Of a stretch of DNA of 64,000 nt, positions 24,648-36,700 are shown one piece after another. The notes under the pieces were generated by a model. The model was given only the letters and a program-made list of their open reading frames with translations. It did not search any database and had not been told where the DNA came from. A program made the translations under genes and the position numbers. This stretch comes from Adenanthera pavonina (lineage: Eukaryota > Streptophyta > Magnoliopsida > Fabales > Fabaceae), in the NCBI GenBank assembly GCA_026686845.1, contig JAIVEN010000013.1, positions 5,662,001 to 5,726,000 on the forward strand, read 5' to 3'. Within the stretch, counting starts at the first letter, position 1. Each line of letters opens with the position of its first letter.

Positions 24648-26050
24648 AGGGACTTAGATCACAATGTCGTCAAACATTGGACATTGCATTTTCGATTAAT
24701 TTGAGCAACATAAATTAAAAGTTCATTATTCAATTAACATCAACTATGCATAACAAGCGTATAAAATTAGCAGCAACGACAATTAGGACTTGAGAAATTC
24801 AAAGAGATCTAGGATTATTCATTCCCCTTGTATTTCATGAATACCCATGTAAGCTCTTTTTATAATTGTTCTTAATGCAAAATTATGTTAGTAAGGATGC
24901 TAATTTAACTATCTGTGCTCTCTTGAATCTCCAAATAGCTGTTCAGTTTAATTACTTAAGTAATCTCTTACTAAGTAATTAAACTCTCATATTCACTTCA
25001 AATCCTAAATCACTATATGAGGTTAGTGAGTATATCTTTATCCCACTAACACAACTCGTCACTTAACTAAGTAAGATTCAAGTTTTCATATGACCCAACT
25101 CAAGTTCTCTATGTAAGTTAACTCTCTCAAGTATAACTTAAATAAACTAGACAATCTTATTGATGGCCAAGCCATAAGAGGCATTAAGAGTTGAGTTAAA
25201 TCAACATAAAAATTGCATTAATCACAATTATAATAGAGGAATGAATATTCAATCCATACAAAGGTTCAGAATAATTCTAGAAATGGATTACTAGCCACTC
25301 ATGCTCAACAACATCATAACCATGCATATCCCAATCAACATCATTATTGAACAAAACTGAGACAAAAAGGAAGGAGATGCAAGAGAACCAAGAGGGAAGC
25401 TTCAATCTCCTCAAACTCCAAACCTTAGCTTCAATCTCCTTCAAGAGGCAAGCCCTAGTACACCCAAGCTTCTCCAAGAAGAGTTCTCCCAGTCTCTCTC
25501 GTGCCCTAGCTCTATATCCCGACTATCTCTTCAATCCCTCATGAAATACTGCATTCGAGTGAAGCTTTGCGTTTTGCTGACGAGGGGTTCGTGCCGCGGC
25601 TAAAGGATCTTGGCCGCGGCCTCATATCATTCGGATGTGCTGTTTTGTTCACTACTTGTCATGAGGCCGCGGCCTCATATCTTTTAGCCGCGGCTTGGTG
25701 AATTTGGGCTTAACCATTTGTTCGTCACTGTCTGCTTTAGGCCGCGGCCTCATTCTTTCAGCCGTGGCGTGGACTCTCCAGAAGCTCATTCCCTCCTTTT
25801 TTCTGTGATCTCCAAAGGGCGTACTCCAATCCAATGTTATCCCATGCTTTCCTATTATGCCTACAATAAAGATGAGGATTTAAAATCTTTCATGGAGATA
25901 AAAATAATGCATAATAAGATAAAAATATACTATCATGCATCATTAGGATTACACTTCATATTTTTCTATCTTGAGCATCAAGTATGTACATATATGAATG
26001 TGTAACTGAAGGAAAATGTGTTGAAATAATGTAATTTGGTATGATTAACA
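24575..26050 (+). mobile_element. Solo LTR (1476 bp) inside the LINE
   Basis: The sequence begins TGTTCACCACC and ends GATTAACA, and is flanked by ACACT (24570-24574 and 26051-26055). Removing the insert plus one duplication joins the LINE reading frame (KYKKE to CFKVLH). Internally it has CGTACGGGCCGAGG, GTATCGTTTCCACAGGGA and a cluster of GGCCGCGGCC palindromes (25590-25770). The sequence at 51746 is a relative. No internal region is attached. Superfamily not assigned. Confidence 0.82.
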
Positions 26051-26410
26051 ACACTCTTTCTTATATTTGACTTTCTCCTACACACTTTCATTCCACCACC
26101 AAGATTCTTTATCCTTACATCCAAAACCTTTGGATTTACCCAATACTACTTTAGCAGTATCCCTAATCCTTTTAGTCATCTTATCCCATAAGATGTTAGC
26201 ACTTCCTTGCAAATTATAATTACCTTCCTCCATAACTTTCCTCATAAAGGTCTCTTGTTGCTCACCTTTTAGTTGCCACCACTTAATCCTAGGATTAAAA
26301 GCTTTTCAACTTTTCAGTTTACGATTTTTAATTAGCACATCAAGGACCAAGAACCTATATTATGAAGTTAAACTTTCCCTATGATTACTTTGCAGTCTTT
26401 ACAAGTTATT

Positions 26411-27241
26411 CTATCTGAGTTTCTTACAAAAAAAGAAGTCAATTTGCGACATTTGGACTCCACTCTTATATGTAATTAAATGCTCCTCCCGCTTCTTGAA
26501 ACATGTGTTTACAATCGTGAGTTTGTAAGCCATTGAAAAATCAAGAATGGAATGTCCCTCCTCATTTACTTCTCCAAAGTCATAACTGCCATGAGCTCTC
26601 ATATATTGCCTTGTCTCTTTTCCCACATAACAATTAAGGTTCCCCCCAATGAGGATCTTTTCCTCTTGTGGGATATCTTGAACCAAGCCTTCCAAATCTT
26701 CCTAAAACTTTTCCTTAATATGTTCATATAACCCTACTTGAGGTGCATAAGCACTAATAAGATTGAAAGTATCATGTCCAATGGTCAATTTTAAGGATAA
26801 GATCATATTTCCAATCATTCTGACTCCAACCATATTCTTTTTCCAATCTTTGTCCACAATAATACCAACTCCATTCCTTACTCTAACTTTCCCTACATAC
26901 CAAAGTTTATAACCAATAGTGTCTAACTCAGCTTTTTCTCCCACCCATTTAGTTTCTTGAAGATAAAAGATGTTAATTCTCCTTCGAATCATAGTATCCA
27001 CCAGCTCCATAGATTTACCTATTAACATACCAATATTTCAAGAACCAAATCTAATCTTGCTTTTTTGGGCTAACTTCTTTACGCACATTCGTCCAGCATG
27101 ATGTGGGAACCCTTGCTCATTTAACACTACATCCGGGCGTCGATGTAGCAACTCTAGCTTATTTAACACTGTATTCGAGTCATACAACGCATTATTTCTG
27201 GGCAACAACCTAACCTTAGCACATATAAGTCTCTGATCCAT
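26411..27241 (-). pseudogene. LINE endonuclease (EEP) domain, broken
   Basis: Recognisable motifs are LQETKWVGEKA, ISAYAPQVG and SQIDFFFCKK of the exonuclease-endonuclease-phosphatase fold. A stop replaces the residue before NIGMLIGKSMEL, and there is a break near 26700. The catalytic G-D-x-N motif reads GGNLNCYVG, so its aspartate is replaced by asparagine. The domain would nick target DNA in an active element. This copy is dead. Confidence 0.85.
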
Positions 27242-27345
27242 GTCATAAAGATTAGACAGATTTTTACGTTGGCTATCGAGGGCCTAACACAACCCTTCTC
27301 CTTTACCCGGGCTTGGGACCAGCTATGTCGACACTACATAGGCGG

Positions 27346-29340
27346 AGTTATACGACCAATAATTTTATTGAAAGAGTGCATTACATTAGCTTCTCTATCA
27401 TCGTAATAAAAGTATATAAATAATTTTATTTTTAGCCAAGAACTTATATAAACGTAATGATTGAAAGAATTTTTGTTATATGATTTCACATGTTAGGACG
27501 CATATCAATAAAAAAAAATAAAAAAAGAATATTAAATATAATTAAATTAAAATTTTAATACAAAATTTGTGAAATTAATTTGTTCTGAAATAAGTGTTTA
27601 TATTTATTTATGAATGATTAGATTCTACCTCATTCTCTTCAATATATATATATATATATAATTGAACCGAAGTATAATTTAAAAATTTAGATTAACGATA
27701 TTAATGCATTTTGATGGATTTGTTTTTTTGCTTGAATTTGTAAGGAACGGATTTGAAATCGGCAACTCCGTGAAATTTTAATGGTGAAGAAGGTCCACCC
27801 CGTATGACTGAGCCAAGTCTAAGAAGTCCTGCATTAACAATTTCCCTTTTCTTGAGATCAATGAAAAAGGTGTACCTTGTTTGGAAAAATTATTCAAATC
27901 TTCATACTTGTAAAGTTGCAATGACTGAATTACACAGATGACAGACATGACTTATTGCTAGAGTTTGCTTAATTTCCCTCCGTCTTTGCTCATTTGTGAG
28001 ACCACAAGCTGGAGTGTTAGAGAGAGAGAGAAGGTGTGAGAGTAGAGAAAGGGAGAGAGGCTGAGAACAAGAAGAGAAGAAGGAAGGAAGGAAGAGTAAG
28101 GTGGAAGGCTCCAAGGTAAAGTTCTTTCTTTCCATTTTCCTCTAGTTTCCTTTCCATTCATCAAGCATGAGTTGAATTAAGGTTTTGAGAAGTTTTCTTC
28201 CTCCTTCCATGCTTCATTGTCTCGGCCAAGGCCAGATTTTGGGCTAGGGTTTTCTATTTCATAAAGACAACAGTGAGTTTGTGATGTTGAGTAATGTCTA
28301 GAATGCATCTTGAACCATCAAAGATTGAAGTTTTTTATTTGGGTTTTGTGAAGGGAGGTCTCAGCCTGCATAAGAAAATGCATGAAGGAATGAGTTTTTG
28401 ATTAAACCAATGATTCTAATGAGTTACTATAGGGTCCAAAAATCAAAATAGTCAAGAAAGGTCAAGGAATTCACAGTAGAAGTTGGTTTACAAAATGTTA
28501 AAAGTTTAGGGCCATTAATGCATACTTGAGTTCAAGTAATGTAGCAAGTTTTTTAGTGAACTTTTATAATGTTTATAGGCCGACAACAAGTTAAGGAAAC
28601 AAAACAAAATAAAAAAGAAACAAGATTAAAATAATAACTGACTGGCTATTTATAAGAAGTGAAGAACTCATTAGCGAGAATGATGAATTAAGAAGTAAGA
28701 ACTAAGATCGATGGTGGGCACTGGAGTAACACCAACAAGGACGACAGGCTATGGCCACAAGGACGATGAGAGAAGTGAATAAGAAGACACAAGTTGCGAA
28801 TTGAAAAGGTAAAAAAAGAGTGACAACACACCTAATAATTAAGAACTCACTAAAGACGGAGGCTAACAGAGGAAGTAGGAGCAAGAGCTGTGATGGAGTT
28901 GGAGCACAAATTAACATCGACAGAGAGGAAGACAAAGGAAGAAGGCAATAGAGTTTAATTGACTTGAAGGGCACAATGGAGGCTGGGATTTGGGGATTTT
29001 TTATTTTGTTCAATTATTTAGGTTAACCGGTTTAGTTTTATTTTTTCTTTTTTTATTTAATTTTTGTTTACAAATTATAAGTATAATAAATTATAAATTA
29101 TAACTATTATATTATAAATTATATATTATAATATAATGATTTAAATAAAAAATAAAACCAAAAAGTAAAATTTTAGGAAATTGTTAGGTCCTCTAAACAG
29201 TTCTCTTAAATTTGTTTTGATTTCCAACTCAAAAGCCGATTCAAAATAATTCAACCTAGTTAAACAGCTTAAACGGCCTGAACATGCAAAACAAGCGGTT
29301 ATTCTATTTAAGCGGTAGTCTAAATGACTCAATAGTTTGG
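27346..29340. other. Intergenic region, no gene recognised
   Basis: AT-rich to 27900 with a TA run (27644-27660). Then comes a GA-rich plus strand at 28020-28110, followed by T/G-rich sequence resembling retroelement leader or LTR sequence. Frames at 27902-28164 and 28702-29013 are composition artefacts. Confidence 0.3.
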
Positions 29341-30175
29341 TCCGGCATGATCTCAACAACATTGACATAGAGTTGTGGGATTTGCTTTTCGATCAAGAGG
29401 AACCAAAGTGAACGTTAAGCGGTGCATTGTTTTTATATTTATTAAATATACACGATAAACTATCCTTAATTACATTGAATTGACTATTGCTGCGGTCATC
29501 ACCCGCAACATTGAACTGAGACTTTCCGCCTTGCTTTGGGCTTTTTTTCTTTTCGGAATTGGAAAATATATATTTTTTTATTACCTTGCTTTGGACATGA
29601 ATGGATCTTCTTTTCCACTGCCTCTTCATTAAGAGGGTCAACGGTTATTGTTGTCTGTACCAACATTCAGCCGAGGTAGGAATTACTAAAATTTCAAAAT
29701 TACTCTTAATTATGCCGCTTTAATCTCTTTTTCATTCATATTTATCACAATATTAAAAAAACCTAATTTCAAAAGATAGGCAGTTGCAGAGTTGATTTAT
29801 GAAGAGTACTGTAAAAAAAACCTAAAAATGCTTCACCTTTTTTTTTAAGAAAAGAATTTTATATTAAGAAACATAAAAAAAATGTCTTACGAAAAGGAAA
29901 AGAGAGAGTAAACAATTTAGTATAAGAAGTTTTGGAAACAAAATCCTCCGCATACGTTATTACACTCTTAAAGCTTGTTCGCCACTTACATGCAATTTCC
30001 TTGCACCCTACATGCTTGCATTCAAGTCTTCGTTCTTTTTTACCGAAAAAAAATTGAAGTCTTTGATGTTTTCAACCGAAGGGGAAAGAAAACATTCTTC
30101 AATCTTTATATAGAAATTCCATTTTTGACAGGAAAAGTCTGAAAGATATCTATTCCCGTCTAGGGGGCAGTTATT
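29341..30175 (-). other. Duplicated CRK promoter relic
   Basis: TTGTGGGATTTGCTTTTCGATC at 29372 and the following TATTTATTAAATATACAC match 1943-2035. At 30110-30170 AAAGTCTGAAAGATATCT matches AAAGTCAGAAAGCTATCT at 2140. Both lie upstream of the DUF26 pseudogene at the left of the window, so this is probably the promoter of a lost CRK copy. Confidence 0.45.
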
Positions 30176-30218
30176 AAAAATAAAATAAAAAATTTCCTTG
30201 CCAAACTAAACTTGGTAT

Positions 30219-30511
30219 ATACTCATTCGGTCCAAAATATAAGGGATTTCCAACTACTTCACGCATATTAAGAAAAATTGATTACACTCTTAAATTTCTA
30301 AAAAAAAAAAAACTCAACATCTCATTTTTACCCTTATTAATTACCAATAATTAAAGTTGTTTTTATTCATTTCTATTGCAAGTTACGAGACTGATCATCA
30401 ATAAATAAGGGCAAAAAAGGTAAACTACTACTAAATATTATATAACACCTTATATTATAGACCAAAGAAAGGTTCTAGAAAATCCTTTATATTTTGGAAC
30501 GGAGAAAGTAT
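30219..30511. mobile_element. Stowaway-like MITE
   Basis: The left end TACTCATTCGGTCCAAAATA pairs with the complement of the right end, TACTTTCTCCGTTCCAAAAT. Both are followed by TATAAGG/TATAAAGGAT. TA flanks are present. The length is about 290 bp and nothing is encoded. Confidence 0.72.
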
Positions 30512-30999
30512 ATTGCAATGTGAGAGCGTGCAAGCTGGCTTGTGTTAATTATAATTAAGCTCAGTTCTGAGTTTGATCACCCTATTTGATTTAAATATTG
30601 AAGATTATCTTTAATAAAAATTTTAAAATTAAATTTCACTAACAATACATGATAAGTTAGTAGTAAGGACAAAGGAGTTTAACTTTTGTATACAAAAACA
30701 TCATGGTTATTAATTATTTTTTTAAAAAGAATTGATAACAAACCTTAATTTCTTCCTAAAAGAGGACGACGCTTAAAGTGATAACGTGTTGAACTTCATT
30801 TTTGTATACATAAACATGATGCTTACTAGGTTTTTCTTTTTATTCTTTTGTTTGATTTGATAACAAACCTTTCTTAAAATTTGACCTATGTCATGCCGCC
30901 AAGCTTGGCGTAGAAAACGAGGATGAATTGAAAGTTATAGCATAGGAATTCCATAACACAGGTCGACGCCACTAGGGAATAAATTTCAACCTTACATTG

Positions 31000-31660
31000 C
31001 ACGTCAAGTTACACTTACCAATCCAATCCGTGCTCATATAATGACTTCAGTTTGAGAATGAGATATACTAGACATGAATCCAATATTTCTAACGGTGTTT
31101 CATCATTCCCTTACTTCTAACGGTATTTTTCTCATACAAGCTCCTCCGTGCACTTCAAGATGATAACACCTTTCTCTCCTTAATTTATGGACTGCTTGAT
31201 AATTAGCAACCTTGCGTCACATACGAATCAGGTGAGACAAAGAAGAATGTAGCATTTTTCCCCCTTGGCCTCAGAGTAACGTAGAAGACTAGCAGAGTTG
31301 GGATGAACGAAGAAAAAAAGAAAGAAAAGAGGGAGAAAAAAAAAAAGAAAAAAAAGGCGAAAACGGCAAAAGAAAAAAGAAAAAGGGTATAATAGTCAAC
31401 TAATTATTTTTTTATCTTTTGATATTATTATATTTTTTTATGAGGTTTATAATAAATATTAGTTTATATAAGTCCTTTGACATAATTTTTCCTTCAATTT
31501 ATTATTACTCACATGATTTAAGTGTTGTGATTCTTGAGAGCTAGCAATCCACTTGCCACTAATTGACCATGCAGGAAAATCAATATATCAATATATTAAT
31601 ACTCTATCTAAACCATACAAAGTGTAATATGCTATACAAATATTAATTAGCAAGTAAATT
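31000..31660 (-). pseudogene. CRK kinase relic (exon 7 and exon 6 scraps)
   Basis: At 31109-31000 the minus strand reads NDETPLEILDS and more, aligning with NDEKPLDILDP of the intact CRK's exon 7. At 31565-31508 it reads ISGKWIASSQESQ and ends at the same GTGAGT donor as exon 6 (ISGKRIASSQESH). Intron sequence at 31600-31660 also matches the intact gene near 39600. Between the two scraps lies unrelated A-rich sequence, so the locus has been disrupted. Confidence 0.78.
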
Positions 31661-32433
31661 AATGAAAATGACGAACTCATCAAGATTGAGAATACGCGAT
31701 CGGCCAAATATAAATATATAAAAAAATGAATACATGAATAGTGTATTATACTACCCAAAGTCCCAAAGACTTGTGCACATACACTCAAGTATAGATGGAA
31801 ATAAGTCATGAGCCCTATCAGACGACTTATGGCCTGGTTTAGAAAAATTATTCAGTTCAAGCTAATAGCTAAATTGTTTAAGTAAATATGGATTGCTTGT
31901 TTACATAAAGCCTGGCTTGTAGGCTTGTTAGGCTAGTCTGTTTAACTTATATTATAATAGTATATGTTATATATAAAATATATTAATGTAAATTAAATAT
32001 ACAATACTAATGCACTTCCCAACAAAGAATGCTCCAGTGGCCAAAAAAAAAAAAGCGAAGGATGCTTCGACGCCAGATTGGAGATCCCCCTGATAGGAAA
32101 TTATAGAATGGGACTTGATAAATGGAGATGAGCTGAATACACTGTTTGGGTGTCAGTTTAGCTAACTCGAAGTTGGAGATAATGAAGGAGGGAGAGGAGG
32201 GTGGTCCCGAGGTGATCGTGCAAATTATGAAGAGGAAAGTTGTCAGAAATCCCACACCGACTAAAGCTAAAAGAGAAGGGGAGAAGTGGGGTTATAAGAA
32301 GGAGGCGGACCATACCTAGAATCTGCATCCGGTTTACCATTGTAACAGCATCGAATGCTCATCATATTTGTCAAATCTAGATCATCCTATTTTACTCTGT
32401 GTAGATTTATAGTTTTTTTTTTAATTTTTTTAT
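31661..32433. other. Intergenic, no gene recognised
   Basis: AT-rich with a slightly GC-richer patch (32030-32340). Short overlapping minus-strand frames there lack recognisable motifs. Confidence 0.3.
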
Positions 32434-32711
32434 ATTCTCTCTAATTCTTGACATAAGATTATTTTAATGGAATTATGTAATTAAGGATTGAAATTAAAAC
32501 TAATTAACTATTTTGATTTTTTCAAAAATCTTAATAATTTTTATAAAACTACCCTTATTTAATTTCTCTCGTTTTTTTTTCAAATATATTAAATAGAGAT
32601 ATTTAGGTATTTTTTTCAAAATATATAATAAATACTACTTTGTATATTGTAAAGGATCTTATATTTAGAATCATGACAAAAGATCCTACATATATATGAC
32701 CGGAAGGAGTA
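32434..32711 (-). mobile_element. MITE of the CCGGTCC family, copy 1 (reverse)
   Basis: Reverse complement of the family seen at 33316-33581 and 41298-41563. It shares AATTAAGGATTGAAATTAAA and GACCGGAAGGAGTATA at the edge. It is about 280 bp, with TA at the boundary, and Stowaway-like. Confidence 0.62.
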
Positions 32712-33315
32712 TAACAATAATATTTTTAAAAAATAATAATTATTATTAAATTATATATATTTATTTTAGATTTTACATCTAATAAAATAAAAATATAATT
32801 AAATCCAAATCTTCTATATTAAATTTTTTACGTTCAAGAGGGCCGATGAAAACCTAATGTGATTTCACCATACCTTATGAGTATCAAGTCGCCTAAGGGT
32901 GTGGGGGTACTAAAAGGCTTCTTATAATAGCTTGGGTTGTGGGGTATTAAAAGGCTTCTTATAATAGCTTTTACAAAAATCATGCATATAATAAGAAAGA
33001 ATAAAAATTACACATATAAAAAAAATTAATTAAAGTTAGTTTGGAGTCTTAATTTTTATAAAAGAAGAAATTTATTGTAATTTAAAAAATGACCTCCATC
33101 ACATATATCAATTAAAACATTAAAAAGAGAGAGAATATCTCTAGAATGAATTTATAAGGGTATTTTTAGCACAAAAAAAAACTCATAAATACTCCACTAA
33201 ATCTTATAAAAAATCTTATATTAGGAGACAAGTAAAATTTTGGAGAAGTTTTTATATTATGAGATTGAGGAAATAATATACTATATAATAATATATTATA
33301 CATAATATTATATCA
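32712..33315. other. AT-rich spacer
   Basis: It contains a short direct repeat, AAAAGGCTTCTTATAATAGC, at about 32919 and 32949. No gene. Confidence 0.35.
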
Positions 33316-33581
33316 TACTCCTTTGGTTTTAACTATAAAGCCTTTTACTTTAATTCTAAATATATGACCATTTACAGTATACGAAATAGTATTGATTATA
33401 TATTTCCTAAAAAAGCCTTTATTTAATATACCCCAAAGAGAAAGAGATAAAGATTAAATAAGGATAGTTTTAAAAAAATGTGATTTTTAGATAAATCAAT
33501 GTAGTTAACTAATTTTAATTCATATCCTTAATCTACATAATTCAATTAAAATGATTTTATATTAAAGAGCAGAGGGAGTAA
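33316..33581 (+). mobile_element. MITE of the CCGGTCC family, copy 2
   Basis: It begins TACTCCTTTGGTTTTAACTA and ends AGAGCAGAGGGAGTA. The interior shares ACAGTATACGAAATAGTATT and AGAGATAAAGATTAAATAAG with the copy in the CRK intron at 41298-41563. Confidence 0.65.
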
Positions 33582-33790
33582 TATTTATTATATATAATGT
33601 ATATTATTAAACATGTAGGAAGGTTTAGTTTTTTAGTAGGATTTTAAATATGTTTTAGGTCAAAATGTATAGCTAAGGCTGTTTAATCTATTATAAAAGA
33701 CGACTATTATTGTAAATCAATAAATGATTGAAATTGATTCTAATAGTTACTGGTATTTTTTCTATAAAAAATTCTTACCTTTATATTTTA

Positions 33791-36700
33791 TTTAACAACC
33801 CACACTTAATAATTCTAGATATGTATATGATTCATGGAAGTGACTAGGATTGGAGGAACATATGAAACCGAAGCATAAAGAAAAAAGAGGCAGAAGCACA
33901 CCATGCCGTGGTGACTTCCCTTGGAACCGTAGTGAGATTTGGCCCAATGGGTTGGAGATAGAATGCAATGGTTGCACGACACCAAAATCCTTCACTGCGG
34001 CATCAGTTGGAAAATCTAGATAAATCAAACACGAACCAGTTTGATGAAATAGAGGGAGTTTGAGGATTTTAGAGAGAGAACTGCTAGGGCTCAGTTTCTA
34101 AAGATAAAGGATGAAGTTTTTATACCCTGGGAAGCTTGAATCAACAAGGTATGGTGGTTTCTTCATTTTCTCCTCCATTTTCACCTATTGTTTTTGAGTA
34201 TTTTGAGGCGGTGATTGTGATTTAAGAGGTTGGGTGAGTTTCTACCAACTGATTTGTGCTTTAATGCTTCAATGAGATGTTATTTGGTATCTCTAAACTT
34301 TGGGTTATGGATTTTGGGTGTTTATGTTGTTGATTCTCCAAACCCTAGCTTTTAATTTGGGATTTCCTATAGTATCATAATTGTATGAACTCATGGCTTG
34401 TTTTGGGAGTTAATTTGAGTATAATGATGGGTGGGTAAATGGATGGTATCTTGATTTTGATGGTTTTTATATGTGAAATATTGGTTTGAGTTCTATCGAA
34501 GGTTATGACTTTTTATGTGTGTGTGTGTGATGAATCATGTATGGTGTGCCTTGCTTTGTAGAAGTAATTATGCTTTGAGAAGTTGTTTAATAGTGGCTAA
34601 CTCTTTGGCAAGTGATACTTTGATGTTTGAAGGATTTGTTGATTGGTATATATAAAGGTTTTGATACTTGAATATGATTGTTTTGGGGTCTCTGAAGTTG
34701 TATTGAGCTAGTATGATAAGTAGAGCAATATGAGCTGACTTGGAATACCTCTTCCCTTGTGTTATAGTTGATGACCTAGCGGCCTACCATGTTATCATGT
34801 GGGTTTGGACAACTCGAGGTAGCCGGGTGTATGGTCTTATGTATTGCTTTTGTCTACGTAAATATATATGCTTTTTCCCTTCATATCATGATATGTCTCT
34901 AGCACGATAGGTGAGAATATGGTAATCTCTTTCCTCTGTCCTTGTTATGATGTATGAGAAAGTATGTGTGGTTTATTAATATGTGATTTATATTGCATCC
35001 CCTCTCATATGTTAGGATACCAATGAGTATGCTTACATGATAACACTGATGATAAGGTATATATATATGTGGGCATGATAATGATAAGGATGATGGCATT
35101 GGCTTATATGCATTGCATGATGACATGTTAACATGATATTCAGGTATCGTACTATATTTTGCATATGGAAACTGATCGGGATCCTGCAAGTATACATGGT
35201 ATATCACAGTAATAAAAAGTCTCTGAAGCATTTCAGAGGTCGAACCCAAAGGAGGTAGTAAATTTATCAGTCTAAATTTTTAATCTCAAAAGCATGTGAT
35301 AATCAAATTGAGAATTTAAATTTAAAAGGAAAGAAATGGAAAACAAAATGAAGTCTGAGTTTGATTCAGTTCTAGAAGTGTCAAGGGATCAAGATTCACT
35401 TTATGAGATAACTAGATTTTATTCTTTAGTTAGACTCTGCACAATTATAGTGACCGTTATTCCTAAAGTATCATAATTACCTCTCAGTCAATTAGTCCTT
35501 ATTTAATTATGATTCAATTCGCTCTCGCACAGTTAAAGTTTCTAATTAAACCTTGAAAACTCCAACATATATCACCAAGAATTCATAATTCTATCTCTAG
35601 ATTAGTTATTCATATTTATCTCTCTAAATCTAGGTTCACTCTTCACTTCTCAATCCATCAAGTTTACCCATTAATTAGATTTTATGGTGATCAAGCATAA
35701 AATCCACATGAATGAACAAAAGAGATAAATATAACAAAAAGATAAATTAAATATAACTTGAAGAATAAATCTACATAGTCTTAACTAGTAACTAGAGAAA
35801 CAAATCCAATTCATTTCAGTCAGGCTACATCCCTACTCCGACTGAAAAATTTAGCTACTCATAGAATTAGAAATTAACACAAAACTAAAATCCCAAATCA
35901 TAGTGAAAATAATAAAAAATAGAGTTATATTAGAAAAGAATAATTCTATCTCTAATACTTCTTAAATCTCCTTGTTCTCTCTCTATATGATGCTTTTAGT
36001 TGCTCCCAGACACGTTTTGAATCATGTTCTTTGCCTCCATGTGTGTTTCTAAATCTCCCATTGTGTTTCTATCATATCTCATTATATAGAAAAAGTCTAG
36101 AGGCTCATAAAAGTTCAAAATATCATGAAAACGCATCAAAAATGTATTTTTACGAACCTCTGTTGGTTGACCTAGCGCAGGGTGCTTCTGAAAGCCAAAA
36201 AATCAAGAAATTCACGTTGACCCGGCATCAAATGAGTTTGACCCGGCGCTGAGTGCTTATGTGGTACAAACAGTGCTTCGTTCAGCTTCAGAAAGTCACC
36301 AGTTTGTGTTGACACTTTGAGTTTCATTTTCACCATAATAACATTGGAATTTGGGAAAATGCAAAACATGAAAAATTGTAGCTCTTAGCTTTCCAACGCA
36401 TCTTAAATCATCTCAATTGAAGTTCATATGTGAGAGTTATGATCAAAATACCGAAGGGTGTCGAAACTTTTCAGCATGAACGATCTGTAATGTTTTTACT
36501 CTGAATATTTCCAAATGAGCTATAACACTATGAATCACAAAAATATGTCAAATCATGCTAAAATATACCAATATAAACATATTTAGATGCAATTTGGAGT
36601 TTAAATGTGAGTATTTTATATGTATAAAATGGACACATCAGAAATATTATTGGTTGGGTGATAATGCCTTGAGATATGATACCACATGGTATACCGATCC

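Larger units (their letters stand above)
22698..27345 (-). mobile_element. RTE-type LINE, degenerate, interrupted by a solo LTR
   Basis: On the minus strand, in order: a 5' leader with GGTCCCAAGCCCGGGTAAAG, an apurinic-type endonuclease domain, a linker (WWQLKGEQQETF, ESWWWNE), the reverse transcriptase, the C-terminal RWFGHVQ segment, and a 3' end reading CACATAGTGGGATAAGG followed by a short TTG repeat tail (22698-22712). This order and the TTG tail are characteristic of plant RTE-clade LINEs. Frameshifts and stops break it into many pieces. An LTR at 24575-26050 separates endonuclease from reverse transcriptase. Confidence 0.9.
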
